Of a stretch of 64,000 nt of DNA, positions 26,012-35,797 are shown piece by piece. A model generated the notes under the pieces. That model ran no database searches. It was not told the origin of the DNA and saw only the letters and a list, made by a program, of their open reading frames with translations. The position numbers and the translations under genes were made by a program. The DNA is from Aporhodopirellula rubra (lineage in GTDB: Bacteria > Planctomycetota > Planctomycetia > Pirellulales > Pirellulaceae), in NCBI RefSeq assembly GCF_014192335.1, contig NZ_JACHXU010000016.1:62001-126000 (forward strand). Direction: 5' to 3'. Each line of letters begins with the position of its first letter. Within the stretch, counting starts at the first letter, position 1.

Positions 26012-26497
26012 ACGAGTCCGCGAGTGAGGCGACGGCTAGTCATCGTTCTGCTTACCGACCACGTCGATCGCTCCAAAGAAACACATTCGTGGGAACCGCC
26101 GTGCATTGACGCTCCTCGCCGGGACAACGTCCCATGCATCTGCCAACGGCTCTGGCGCGAGTGAAGTCAGCGCAGTAACCAATCACCAATTTTCAAAAAT
26201 CGCTACGGGAATCACATGTGCCATTACTCTTAAACGAGTAATGACGCGGTGAGATTCATTACCGATAGCATCAAAGCCGGCTACCAGTCCGCCGCACCTG
26301 CGACGGCGAGTCAACAAAGTGTCGATGGCTTGTGGGGCTCACTCGGCACAAGAGCCTCGAAAGAAACGACACCGCGATTCAATGGACCAGGATAAGACGC
26401 GATCAATCGATGCAAACGCGGCGTTCGGCGTTGGCTACAATGAGATGTTCTGGTACGTCCCAGAGTCGCTCATTTCCCCACGACCGAGAATTGACTG
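26012..26497 (+). other. Intergenic region after the Deg-type protease
   Basis: 486 bases without a credible gene. The only structure seen is a perfect 8-base inverted repeat at 26222-26243 (CATTACTC, TTAAAC loop, GAGTAATG), 211 bases downstream of the protease gene. It has no T-run. The stretch 26400-26497 probably carries the promoter of the next gene; no clear -35/-10 pair was identified. Confidence 0.5.
26222..26243. repeat. Perfect 8-base inverted repeat, possible operator or 3' hairpin
   Basis: CATTACTC and GAGTAATG flank a six-base loop (ttaaac). The AT-rich stem has no terminal T-run, which argues against an intrinsic terminator and leaves a protein-binding site as an option. Confidence 0.45.
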
Positions 26498-27136
26498 ATG
26501 AACCGTCTCCCGCAAATTATTTGCTCAACTCTTCTAGTATCCTTGGTTGGACTTTCATCGTCGGCCATCGCCGAGAAGAACGCGTCGCTAGATTTCAAAC
26601 TTGGCCACGCGAGCGATGCCGTGCTTCAAGAATCCTTCGAAGGCACGTTGCCCACACTCTTCCGCGGCGTGAAAGGCGAATGGAAAATCGCCGATGGTTC
26701 GCTCATCGCAAACGAACTGGCCGCCGACAAACATGCCGCTGTCCTGAATGTGCAAAAGTCGAATCGCAACTCCGCGATACGGTTGTCGTTCAAATTCGAC
26801 GGAACGACCAAGGGATTCAACCTCAGCCTCAATCATAAAGGCGGACACCTGTATCGAGTCGGCGTTAGTCCGTCAGCAATGCGTGTCAGTTTGGACAAAG
26901 ACAAAAAGGACCCGACATCCAAAGCGGTCGTGCTGGGTACCACCAAAGCCAAATTCGCGGCCGGCCAGTGGTACACACTGCAAGTAGAAATGCAGGGCGA
27001 TCGGGTGGTTGCGCAGTGCGACAATGGGGCGATCGTTGAGGCCCAACACGCAAAACTGGATACCGACAAACCGAACTATCGTATCGTCATGAAAGGCGAT
27101 TCATTGGCGATCGATGACATCACGGTTTGGGAATAG
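26498..27136 (+). CDS. Secreted beta-sandwich protein, DUF1080/LamG-like
   Basis: 212 residues with a signal peptide (MNRLPQIICSTLLVSLVGLSSSAIA). The rest reads as one jelly-roll domain: VKGEWKIADGSLIANE, a surface-strand pattern LSFKFDGTTKGFNLSLNHKGGHLYRVGV, then FAAGQWYTLQVEMQGDRVVAQCDNG and a final IDDITVWE. This order (baseline subtraction, W-I-DG, GQWY-L-VE--GD) fits the DUF1080 / 3-keto-disaccharide hydrolase-like concanavalin fold common in planctomycetes. The domain may bind or cleave a sugar. No catalytic residues can be named. It is the upstream neighbour of a DUF4173-like gene but not clearly co-transcribed. Confidence 0.72.
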   Translation: MNRLPQIICSTLLVSLVGLSSSAIAEKNASLDFKLGHASDAVLQESFEGTLPTLFRGVKGEWKIADGSLIANELAADKHAAVLNVQKSNRNSAIRLSFKFDGTTKGFNLSLNHKGGHLYRVGVSPSAMRVSLDKDKKDPTSKAVVLGTTKAKFAAGQWYTLQVEMQGDRVVAQCDNGAIVEAQHAKLDTDKPNYRIVMKGDSLAIDDITVWE

Positions 27137-27287
27137 ACGATCGAACAGAAAGTGGTGAACGATCCGACCGCGAGTTTATTTCGACGAAACGCAATGGTGA
27201 CGTCGAATCAACATGGGCGGATCATGTTTGGTTTAGAATACAACGGTGCCGTTAACTCGCGTTTCGTCTCATAGGTGGTGAACGAAG

Positions 27288-29009
27288 ATGTCTGAAGACG
27301 CCGATGAAGTGACCGATTCGTCCGAGTCAAACCTTGGTGAGGCGGCATCGTCAGACCAAACGGCGGCGTTGGATGCGTCTTCGGACAGTGCGGTCGCGGA
27401 TGGAAAAACACGAACGATGCTGGCGGAGATGCTGACGCTCGCCGTTTGGACTCTCGTCGCGGATCTCTTCATCTTTCGAGCTCAGGGCTATCTCGCGGTT
27501 GCCGTCTTTTTCGTGTTCGCGATCGCGATGCTCGTCACCCTGTACTTGCTTCGTCGTGATGCCAACAATGCGTCCGGCGACGAGGCGTCCGCTCCCGACG
27601 GACTTCGATCCGTGGCAACTTGGATCGCTGGAGCTATTCTCGTGATCGCAATCCTCCGTTTAGGATGGGCCGGATCGGCAGCAACGTCGCTCGCCGCGGG
27701 TTTTGTTCTCGCGTCGTTGGCACTCTCGCTATCGGGATGGTTACCGACACTTTCTCGGACGTTGACGCTCATCTTTTTCTCACCGTTCTTCGGTGCCGAT
27801 CGACTGCGTCAACTGCAACGACTCCCAATCGCTAACGCAACATCGGGTCAACCCGGCAAATGGTTGGCGGTGTTGATTCCTTTCGCTGCGGTCCTGTTGT
27901 TCGGCGGAATCTTCGTCATGGCGAATCCGGATTTGGTCAGTCAGGTGTCTGATTGGTTCAGCAAACTGTCAGGCCGAGTATTCGACTTTTTCGCGTGTGT
28001 TTCGTTCTGGGAACTCCCCTTTTGCATCCTAGCATTGTTCGTCGGGGCGGGCGTACTTCGACCGCTCGTAACGGGCGCCGACGAATTAATCACCCGCTTG
28101 TTTCGTGTCGGAGAGCTAGACAGCCCGACGGTTGAGAATGAACAGGACGAAATAGCGACGACGTGGTACCAACCGTTTCGCAACACTCTGTTTGCGTTGA
28201 TCGCTCTTTTCGTCGTTTATCTCGTCTTCGAATTCAAAACGCTCTGGGGGCGAGAATTCCCTGAAGGGTTTTACTATGCCGGCTACGCCCATGAAGGTGC
28301 GGCGTGGTTAACGGTGGCTTTAGCCCTTGCGACGTTAACGTTGTCGCTCATTTTTCATGCCGACATGTTTCGCGACCCTCGTGTCGATCGCCTAAAAACA
28401 CTCGCCTGGATTTGGTCAGCGATGAATCTGTTGCTCGCGGTCGCGGTCTACAATCGGCTATTGATCTATGTCGGATACAACGGCATGACTCGTCTACGGA
28501 CCGTCGGATTTTTCGGAATCACGTTGGTGTTGGTCGGTTTTATTCTTGTCATCTTTAAAATCCTGCAACGCCGCTCATTCACATGGTTGATACAGTCGCA
28601 ATTGTTAGCACTGTCCGTCACAGTCGTTTTGTACTGTGTGTTTCCCGTTGATTATTTGGCACACCGTTACAACGCGTCGCGAGTCGCCGATGGATATTTA
28701 AAACCATCGGTCATGATCGCGGTAAAGCCGATTGATGACGAAGGCGTGTTTCCACTGTTGGACTTAGTGGATCATCCCGACAAACTCATTCGAGAGGGCG
28801 TGCGGGCGTTGCTGGCGGAACGGCAACTCGCGATCGAATCGTACTCGCGGGACACGCCCTGGCACTGGCACCGCTACCAATACAGTAAAACGTGTCTGTA
28901 CCAACGACTCGCTTCGCAGCAATCCAAGTGGAAAAAACACATGCGTGACCCCCAGTTTCGGGAGCTCGCCATCTCGGAATTCCAGAATTACGCGATGCAG
29001 TGGTACTGA
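27288..29009 (+). CDS. DUF4173-type multi-span membrane protein
   Basis: 573 residues. A 35-residue Ser/Asp/Glu-rich N-terminus precedes about ten to twelve hydrophobic spans. The segment FALIALFVVYLVFEFKTLWGREFPEGFYYAGYAHEGAAWLTVAL matches the conserved Y-H-G pattern of DUF4173/DUF4153 membrane proteins. A soluble C-terminal part (about 470-573) ends the protein. The family has no firmly known role; members lie in envelope or stress contexts. It precedes the oxidoreductase gene by 135 bases on the same strand. Confidence 0.72.
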   Translation: MSEDADEVTDSSESNLGEAASSDQTAALDASSDSAVADGKTRTMLAEMLTLAVWTLVADLFIFRAQGYLAVAVFFVFAIAMLVTLYLLRRDANNASGDEASAPDGLRSVATWIAGAILVIAILRLGWAGSAATSLAAGFVLASLALSLSGWLPTLSRTLTLIFFSPFFGADRLRQLQRLPIANATSGQPGKWLAVLIPFAAVLLFGGIFVMANPDLVSQVSDWFSKLSGRVFDFFACVSFWELPFCILALFVGAGVLRPLVTGADELITRLFRVGELDSPTVENEQDEIATTWYQPFRNTLFALIALFVVYLVFEFKTLWGREFPEGFYYAGYAHEGAAWLTVALALATLTLSLIFHADMFRDPRVDRLKTLAWIWSAMNLLLAVAVYNRLLIYVGYNGMTRLRTVGFFGITLVLVGFILVIFKILQRRSFTWLIQSQLLALSVTVVLYCVFPVDYLAHRYNASRVADGYLKPSVMIAVKPIDDEGVFPLLDLVDHPDKLIREGVRALLAERQLAIESYSRDTPWHWHRYQYSKTCLYQRLASQQSKWKKHMRDPQFRELAISEFQNYAMQWY

Positions 29010-29144
29010 TCACAATTCCAGTAGGGCTGCGGCAAATAGGCACATTCGTGCATCGAGTTGTGTCCGCCACCCGAATCGATCGTATAGACTACTTCCGACC
29101 AGCAATGCTGAATTTCAATCTTGCGCCTCAAAGGATTCCCTGCC

Positions 29145-30455
29145 ATGAAGTCGCGACCAACGATGTCTTCGACCAGTTCTCCGAATCGCCGAGGGTTCCT
29201 CAGCCGATCGCTCTCCGCCGGATTGGCGGCGAGTTCCATCGCCATCCCTCGATATGTCTCAGCATCAACACTCGGTTTGGGAGGAGCCGTCGCTCCGAGC
29301 GACCGGATTACAGTCGGCGGCATCGGCATCGGCCGACGGGGCACCTACGATCTGGGATGTTTCCTCGAACAACCCGATGTTCAATTTGTTGCCGTTGCCG
29401 ACATCAAAGAAACGCAGCGGACCGCGATCAAGGGACGCGTTGATGCCCATCACAACAACAGCGACTGCGACACCTATCGCGACTTCCGTGACGTTCTCGC
29501 TCGCGAAGACATCGATTCGGTATTGATCGCGACGGGTCCGAACTGGCACGCGACGGCGGCCTGCCATGCTGCCCGCGCGGGGAAGGACATTTACTGCGAG
29601 AAACCCTGCACCAAAAACATCGAGCAGAGTTTGCAGTTGGCCGAAACGATGCGGCGCACCGGCGTGATCTTTCAAGCGGGAACGCAGCGTCGAAACTTGC
29701 CCCATTTTGAGTTCGCGTGCATGCTGGCGAGAACCGGGCGATTGGGAAAACTGCACACCGTGCATGCCCAACCCGCGGGGATGAAGACAAAGATGAGCGG
29801 TTGGCTGCCCGAGCAAGAACTGCCCCCGATCGAAGAAGTCGATTGGAACATGTATCTCGGCCCGGCCGCCTATCGCCCCTACAACAAAAGCTGGCTCGAC
29901 GGCTTCAATTTCGAGAAAGGCGGCGGGCTAACCGGCGGTGGCGTGCTTGAGTGGGGTTCGCACTGTGTTGATCTTTGCCAATGGGCCGCCGGCGCCGACT
30001 CCACCGCAGCGGTAACGTACCACGCCCCCAAAGACGGACGCATCGTTGCCGAATACCCCAGTGGCGTCGAACTCGTTATTCGTGACGACGGGTGGCTGCC
30101 ACTTGGGTCGTGCCCGGTCCGCTTCGAGGGCGAAACCGGTTGGATTGAAACGGGCGACAGCGGAAAGTTCGTACTCAGTTCACCTGAACTCCTAGCCGGC
30201 CGAGAGGTCGAAGAGATCGGCGGATATCCGGCAACGTTCCATGTTCGTGACTTCCTCGACAGCGTGAAAACTCGCAGTCAACCACGGGCCAATGCGGAAG
30301 CGGCATGCTACGCCCACATCACATGCCACGCGGCAAACGTGGCCGCGTATCTCGGACGCGATGTCCAACTCGATCCGGCAACCTACGAGTTCATCGATGA
30401 TGCCGAAGCCAATCGTTTGCGGAGCGAAGCCTTCCGCGAACCATGGCAAATCTAA
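29145..30455 (+). CDS. Tat-exported Gfo/Idh/MocA oxidoreductase
   Basis: 436 residues from the ATG at 29145, preceded by AAAGGA. The N-terminus has a Tat-like signal (NRRGFLSRSLSAGLAASSIA), which implies export of a folded, NAD(P)-bound enzyme. ITVGGIGIGRRG is the nucleotide-binding loop, with DIDSVLIATGPNWHA and YCEKPCTKNI (the EKP lysine motif). A WGSHCVDLCQWA segment lies in the substrate domain. The family oxidises or epimerises sugars, inositols or glycosyl groups. It heads a run of five plus-strand genes to 36352 and overlaps or abuts the HEAT-repeat gene, so it is likely the first step of an envelope-localised glycan pathway. Substrate unknown. Confidence 0.88.
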   Translation: MKSRPTMSSTSSPNRRGFLSRSLSAGLAASSIAIPRYVSASTLGLGGAVAPSDRITVGGIGIGRRGTYDLGCFLEQPDVQFVAVADIKETQRTAIKGRVDAHHNNSDCDTYRDFRDVLAREDIDSVLIATGPNWHATAACHAARAGKDIYCEKPCTKNIEQSLQLAETMRRTGVIFQAGTQRRNLPHFEFACMLARTGRLGKLHTVHAQPAGMKTKMSGWLPEQELPPIEEVDWNMYLGPAAYRPYNKSWLDGFNFEKGGGLTGGGVLEWGSHCVDLCQWAAGADSTAAVTYHAPKDGRIVAEYPSGVELVIRDDGWLPLGSCPVRFEGETGWIETGDSGKFVLSSPELLAGREVEEIGGYPATFHVRDFLDSVKTRSQPRANAEAACYAHITCHAANVAAYLGRDVQLDPATYEFIDDAEANRLRSEAFREPWQI

Positions 30456-30490
30456 GCCCCTCCAAAATCTTCCTCACAAAAGTCCCCCCC

Positions 30491-32635
30491 ATGTTTGCCC
30501 GCCCCATCATCAAATACTTGCTGGCTGTCTCCCTGGCGTTTCACTCCGGTGCAGCGTTTGGCGACGAGATCCCGACCGAAGCAGAAATGATCGCGATCCT
30601 CACTTCGGATACCACACCGAAGTCAGAAAAAGCGATCACTTGCAAACAACTCGCCGTCTTTGGCTCTGCTGAATGTGTTGAATCGGTTGCCTCATTGCTG
30701 CCGGATCCCGAGTTAAATTCTTGGGCACGGATAGCGTTGGAAGCGATCGACGATCCTTCCACAGATTCATCTTTGCTCGACGCATTGTCGACGACCGATG
30801 GCCTTCCCTTAGTCGGGGTCATTCAATCGCTCGGCGTTAAACGTGTCTCGAACGCGGTCGAACCACTGAAAGAAAAAGTCGCCACCGAGGACGAACTGGT
30901 AGCCAAGGCTGCTGCGATGTCCTTGGGGAAAATCGGCAACGCCGATGCGATCGCAGCCCTCAAAGAATCGCTCGCCGATACCCGGACCAGCGTGCGGTCA
31001 GCAGTCGCCGAAGGATTGATCCGATGCGCCGAAAAAGCCATGACTTCGGGCAGTGATTCCTCGACCGAAGCCACCGAACTTTACGACCTCGTGTTGCAAA
31101 CCGATCTGCCTAACCCGCGAAAGGTAGAAGCCACCCGGGGTGCGATTCTCTCGCGTGGACCGGAAGGCGTGGATCTTCTCGTTGAGAGCCTCAAGTCCGA
31201 CAACAAACGCATCCGCTATATCGCGTTGACGGCCGCCCGAGAACTTACTGGCGAGGGAGTGTCGGAGGCGTTGCTTGCCGCACGTTCTCGTGTGCCGAAA
31301 TCCCAAGCCGCACTGTTCGTCATCGCCTTGGGTGAACGCGGTGAGGCCTCCATGCTCGATGCGATGTTAGCAACGATCCAACAGCCCGCGAATTCGGATT
31401 CGGATATCGATGTCAAAACGGCGGCAATCGGAGTCGTCGCGAGAATCGGCGATGCATCCTGCTTGGACGCCTTAATCGCGGCGGCCACTGACAGCAACGA
31501 CGTCGTCGCGACAGCCGGACGTGCCGCGCTGGCGATTGTCGGCGACGAAGAGGTCGATGCCGAAATCGCCGCCCGCGCCAGCGACTCGGGAGACGATGCA
31601 TTGAAAGCCTGGATCGGGGCGATCGGTGCGCGGCGAATTCCCGCCATCGAGACATTGGTCGAAGCTGTTGATAATCAAGACCCTTCGATCGGCGTCGCCG
31701 CTTTAAAGGCCCTCGGTGATGTCGCCACAATCGAGGAAATTTCCATCTTGATCGACCGAGCACTTCAGTCAGACGCAAAATCCAAATCGACTCACGACGC
31801 TGCCCTCAAAGCCCTCCGTGCCGCCTGCGTCCGATTGAGCGATGACCCTGAATGCGTGCAACAACTCGAAGAGGCAATGACTCGATCAGACTCTGATGCC
31901 CAGCTCGCGATTGTGGAAACCTTTGCGGCCATGGGAGGCCCGGGCGCGTTAGCCGCAATCGAGAAAGCCGCAATGAGCAAGGACCGCAATCTACAAAACG
32001 CAGCGACCCGATTGCTCGGTGGTTGGATGACGGTCGACGCCGCCGACGTGTTAATGCGGATCTCCGAACAAGCTAATCATCCGTATCGGATTCGCGCCGT
32101 GCGAGGGTACCTGCGAATCGTTCGTCAATTCCGGATGCCGCAAAATCAACGCAACGAAATGGCGGTTGCCGCACTCCCGATTTCCAGTCGCGATGAAGAG
32201 AAACGTCTGATCCTTGATGCAGCGAGCCGTTATCCGAGCGTTGCGATGTTGAAAATTGCAGTCGGTTTCAGTGAAAGCGAATCGCTCAAAAACGAGGCTC
32301 AGGCGATCGCTCTCGAAATTGCCCAGAAACTCGAAAACTCGCCCGCCGTCGAGCGATTGCTCGCCAAGCTGGACCTCGAAGAAATGGACGTCGAGATTAC
32401 ACGGGCGACGTACGGTGCGACCGACGAAAACGTGGATGTGACTGCACGTCTTCAAAAACAAGTTGGCAAACTGCCTATCATCCTGCTGGACAATCCGAAC
32501 TATAATTCGAACTTTGGTGGTGACCCGGCGCCCGGATCCCCCAAGCAACTCCGTATTGAATACCGCATCAATGGCCGTGCCGGCAAAGCGATGTTCAACG
32601 AAAACGATGCGATCGTACTACCAGTGCCAAAGTGA
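30491..32635 (+). CDS. Secreted HEAT-repeat (PBS-lyase-like) protein
   Basis: 714 residues from the ATG at 30491, giving a signal peptide (MFARPIIKYLLAVSLAFHSGAAFG). An in-frame ATG at 30443 would overlap the oxidoreductase stop but adds only polar sequence. The body is a series of about 30-residue helical pairs, such as EDELVAKAAAMSLGKIGNADAIAALKESL, typical of HEAT/PBS-lyase repeats, with a Val/Asp-rich end. Such alpha-solenoids are scaffolds for protein-protein contact. Planctomycetes frequently fuse or pair them with PVC-type cytochrome or hydrolase genes. Here it lies between an oxidoreductase and an esterase, 8 bases before the latter. Confidence 0.82.
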   Translation: MFARPIIKYLLAVSLAFHSGAAFGDEIPTEAEMIAILTSDTTPKSEKAITCKQLAVFGSAECVESVASLLPDPELNSWARIALEAIDDPSTDSSLLDALSTTDGLPLVGVIQSLGVKRVSNAVEPLKEKVATEDELVAKAAAMSLGKIGNADAIAALKESLADTRTSVRSAVAEGLIRCAEKAMTSGSDSSTEATELYDLVLQTDLPNPRKVEATRGAILSRGPEGVDLLVESLKSDNKRIRYIALTAARELTGEGVSEALLAARSRVPKSQAALFVIALGERGEASMLDAMLATIQQPANSDSDIDVKTAAIGVVARIGDASCLDALIAAATDSNDVVATAGRAALAIVGDEEVDAEIAARASDSGDDALKAWIGAIGARRIPAIETLVEAVDNQDPSIGVAALKALGDVATIEEISILIDRALQSDAKSKSTHDAALKALRAACVRLSDDPECVQQLEEAMTRSDSDAQLAIVETFAAMGGPGALAAIEKAAMSKDRNLQNAATRLLGGWMTVDAADVLMRISEQANHPYRIRAVRGYLRIVRQFRMPQNQRNEMAVAALPISSRDEEKRLILDAASRYPSVAMLKIAVGFSESESLKNEAQAIALEIAQKLENSPAVERLLAKLDLEEMDVEITRATYGATDENVDVTARLQKQVGKLPIILLDNPNYNSNFGGDPAPGSPKQLRIEYRINGRAGKAMFNENDAIVLPVPK

Positions 32636-32643
32636 TTTGTTAC

Positions 32644-34647
32644 ATGCGTTTCCTCCTGCCGGTATTGTTCGCCATCACCCTGGGATACACGTCGCTCGAT
32701 ACGAAGGCAACTTTCGCAGAATCGACGTCCGAACAATCGAACACGAGTGTTTCGCAAACATGGCCGGGTGTTAAGTCAAATTGGAACGGGTTTGATCGTT
32801 ACGATTTTGAATTCGACGGACTGACCGCGTTCGTCGTCGAACCGAAAGTCGCAGCTCCTGGGAAGCCTTGGGTTTGGCGTGCTCGCTTTCCCAGCTTCCA
32901 TGCCGGGGCAGACCAAATTTTGTTGGATCGCGGCTACCACATTGCCCACATCAATACCGGTGGGATGCTGGGCAGTGACCGGGCGATGAAGCATTGGAAC
33001 GCGTTCTATCATTTCATTATCGAACACGACCTCCATCCGAAAGTCGCTCTCGAAGGCGTCAGTCGTGGTGGCTTGTTCGTCTACGGATTCGCGTCACGTT
33101 GGCCGCAACGAGTAACGTGCATCTACTGCGACACCCCCGTCGGCGATATCCGTAGTTGGCCCGGCGGAAAAGGCAGCGGGCGTGGGGACGCGAAGACGTG
33201 GAAAGCCTGTCTCAAAGAGTACGGATTGTCAGAGGAAACGGCGTCTCAGTTCAGTGGCAACCCGATCGATCGTCTGGCACCAATCGCGGAAGCGCAAATC
33301 CCGATTCTGCACATCGTTTCCCTTAACGACGTTATCGTGCCGCCGACCGAAAACACGTTTGTGCTCGCCGAACGCTATCGCAAACTCGGCGGAACCATTG
33401 ACATCATGACCGTCGAGGAAGGCACCGAAAAATCAGGCGGCCATCACTTCACGCATCCTGATCCCGTGCGAGTTGCCGACTTCATCGAACGGCACACCGC
33501 GTCTCTACCGGGGACGGAAGACTACTTCGCAATACGTGGTTCGCTCGACAATTGCCGAACGGTGTTTGAGAACGAGAAACGCGGACGTGTCGCCTTCCTC
33601 GGCGGATCGATCACCAAAATGAGTGGATGGCGTGACCTCGTTTGCGAGTACCTTCAAAAACGCTTTCCGGAAACCGAGTTTGACTTTGTTGACGCCGCGA
33701 TTCCCTCAACGGGATCCACACCGGGAGCTTTTCGTTTCGCGAATGACGTGTTGAGCCACGGGAAGGTCGACCTGCTGTTCGAAGAAGCCGCCGTGAATGA
33801 TTTGCACAACATGCGGACCCCCGTCGAGATGACTCGAGGGATGGAGGGCATCCTCCGACATGCGAGGCGATCGAATCCCAACATGGACACCGTCGTGCTG
33901 CACTTCGTCGAACCACGTCACATGACGAGCTATCGAAACGGTGAAGTTCCCGAAACGATCACGCAGCACGAGGCCGTCGCAGAACACTACGGGGTCTCGA
34001 CAATCCACCTCGCGAAAGAAGTGACTGATCGAATCGATGCAGGGCAATTCGATTGGGAACATGATTTCGTCAACCTGCATCCGTCGCCGTATGGGCACGC
34101 CGTCTACGCATCGACCATTCGTCGCATGCTCAGCACAGCATGGACCTCGCCGCTGCCACCCAACTCACTTCTCTCCGAACACCCGATGCCTGACGTCATC
34201 GACGGGTATAGTTACGACCATGGAAAATATGTCGACTTCGAATCGATCAAGGATGCAAACGGATTCAGTGTTATCGAAAGTTGCGATCCGCGGAGCGACG
34301 ATATTGGAGGTTCGGTTCGCGAGGGATTTGTGGACGTGCCGATGCTCGTCGCGACCGAACCCGGAGCGTCATTCACATTGGAATTCGATGGCCGCGCCGT
34401 TGGGCTGTTTATCACCGCAGGTCCAGACGCCGGAGTGATTTCGTACCGGATCGATAATGGGCCGGCGAAGACACGTGACTTGTTCACGAAGTGGAGTCGC
34501 GGGCTGCACATTCCGTGGGTCGTCATTCTCGAAAACGAACTCGCTCTGGGATCGCACAAAATTACGATTGAGACCACGAACGAAAAGAATTCGTTAAGCC
34601 GCGGTCACGCGTGCCGGATCGTGCACCTCCTCGTCAACGAATCTTAA
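32644..34647 (+). CDS. Two-domain secreted esterase: alpha/beta hydrolase plus SGNH
   Basis: 667 residues from the ATG at 32644 (MRFLLPVLFAITLGYTSLD signal). The first half is an alpha/beta hydrolase: WVWRARFPSFHAG, and LEGVSRGGLFVYGFA with nucleophile Ser in GVSRGG. The second half is an SGNH/GDSL domain: AFLGGSITKMSGW holds block I Ser, ALF-type residues GSTPG and the AVNDL Asn follow, and HPSPYGHAVYA has the block V His. A C-terminal beta-sandwich-like region completes it. Both domains may deacylate sugars (acetyl or sulfate-adjacent esters). The fusion is consistent with work on complex algal polysaccharides, an inference. It is coupled within the five-gene run. Confidence 0.85.
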   Translation: MRFLLPVLFAITLGYTSLDTKATFAESTSEQSNTSVSQTWPGVKSNWNGFDRYDFEFDGLTAFVVEPKVAAPGKPWVWRARFPSFHAGADQILLDRGYHIAHINTGGMLGSDRAMKHWNAFYHFIIEHDLHPKVALEGVSRGGLFVYGFASRWPQRVTCIYCDTPVGDIRSWPGGKGSGRGDAKTWKACLKEYGLSEETASQFSGNPIDRLAPIAEAQIPILHIVSLNDVIVPPTENTFVLAERYRKLGGTIDIMTVEEGTEKSGGHHFTHPDPVRVADFIERHTASLPGTEDYFAIRGSLDNCRTVFENEKRGRVAFLGGSITKMSGWRDLVCEYLQKRFPETEFDFVDAAIPSTGSTPGAFRFANDVLSHGKVDLLFEEAAVNDLHNMRTPVEMTRGMEGILRHARRSNPNMDTVVLHFVEPRHMTSYRNGEVPETITQHEAVAEHYGVSTIHLAKEVTDRIDAGQFDWEHDFVNLHPSPYGHAVYASTIRRMLSTAWTSPLPPNSLLSEHPMPDVIDGYSYDHGKYVDFESIKDANGFSVIESCDPRSDDIGGSVREGFVDVPMLVATEPGASFTLEFDGRAVGLFITAGPDAGVISYRIDNGPAKTRDLFTKWSRGLHIPWVVILENELALGSHKITIETTNEKNSLSRGHACRIVHLLVNES

Positions 34648-34665
34648 CGTGTTACAACGTTGAAG

Positions 34666-35793
34666 ATGAACTTACTCGAACTGTCTCACCGGGCGATGGC
34701 ATGCGAATTCGTCGTGCTCGTGCGCGACGAACATCAACGAATTGGTCGCCGATCGGTGGTCGACATTGCCCTCGATGCACTCGAATCGATTGACGCAGTC
34801 GAACGACGTTTGACCGTCTATGACGCACGTAGTGAAATTTCGGCAATCAATCAGTCGGCCGGGCAAGGTCCCGTCACGGTCTCACGCGAAACGTTTGATG
34901 TATTGCGTCACGCCGTCGAACTGAACGCGGCAATGGAGGGCGCCTTCGACATCACGGCCGGCCCGTTGATTGACGCGTGGGGGTTCACGACGCGGCAAGG
35001 ACGAAAACCCACCTTTGATGAAATCGATGAGGCGTTAAAACTCGTCGGCTGCTCTAAACTGAAGCTTGACGCCACGAACACGACCGTGGAGTTATTGACT
35101 GCTTCCATGCGAATCAATTTGGGAGGGATCGGGAAAGGTGACGCGATCGACCGAGTCGCCGATCGGTTGCTCTCGGCAGGCGTCAAAGACTTTTTGATTC
35201 ACGCCGGACAAAGTAGCGTGTTGGCCCGCGGCGATCAATTCGCTCAAACGATCGATGAAAACGACGCTCTCTCGGTCACTGCCGACGGGCAACCCGAAAG
35301 TGCAACCGACGGCGAAATCGACGATCAGCCGCCTCGGGGTTGGAAGGTCGGCATCGCGCATCCGACTAAGCCGAACCGGAGACTCGCGGGGATTTGGTTG
35401 CGTGACGCGGCACTCGCGACCAGCGGCAGCGGAAAGCAGTTTTTCCATCATCGCGGAAAGCGTTACGGGCACGTCATCGACCCACGTACTGGTCAACCCG
35501 CCGGCGATCTACTCTCGCTCAGCGTGGTCACCCGGCGGGCAATCGATGCCGACGCGTTGGCGACCGGACTGTTTGTTATGGGACGCGATAACGCCAAACG
35601 GTTTTCCGAAACCGTAGCACGCGATGAATCGCTCGACTCGTCGCGACGATTCACCGATCCCGGGAACCCTCTTCCCTTAATCATGGTCGCCCCGGTCGCT
35701 CGGCAAGACGAGGTCGAAATCCAAACGACCGGCGATTGGGACTGGGCGGACCCGCCGGCGGGTGCGGAAAAGGATGACCGCTTGCTATCATGA
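34666..35793 (+). CDS. apbE: FAD:protein FMN transferase (ApbE)
   Basis: 375 residues from the ATG at 34666; a TTG at 34660 is an alternative. AMACEFVVLV is the local version of the N-terminal MG(T/A)xF motif, MRINLGGIGKGDAIDRVAD is the FAD-binding core, YGHVIDPRTGQPAG is the metal and substrate loop, and DADALATGLFVMG the ADALAT-like end. The enzyme covalently attaches FMN to Thr/Ser of target flavoproteins such as Na+-NQR subunits, in the periplasm. No obvious signal peptide is visible, so cytoplasmic or Tat-independent routes are open. Targets are not in the window. An insertion (about residues 205-230) rich in Asp/Glu is unusual. Confidence 0.93.
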   Translation: MNLLELSHRAMACEFVVLVRDEHQRIGRRSVVDIALDALESIDAVERRLTVYDARSEISAINQSAGQGPVTVSRETFDVLRHAVELNAAMEGAFDITAGPLIDAWGFTTRQGRKPTFDEIDEALKLVGCSKLKLDATNTTVELLTASMRINLGGIGKGDAIDRVADRLLSAGVKDFLIHAGQSSVLARGDQFAQTIDENDALSVTADGQPESATDGEIDDQPPRGWKVGIAHPTKPNRRLAGIWLRDAALATSGSGKQFFHHRGKRYGHVIDPRTGQPAGDLLSLSVVTRRAIDADALATGLFVMGRDNAKRFSETVARDESLDSSRRFTDPGNPLPLIMVAPVARQDEVEIQTTGDWDWADPPAGAEKDDRLLS

Positions 35794-35797
35794 CGAC

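Noticed and set aside
31413..31778. Arg/His-rich minus-strand frame inside the HEAT-repeat gene
   Set aside because: Shadow of repeated Ala/Asp/Ile codons on the plus strand; the repeat protein itself is clear.
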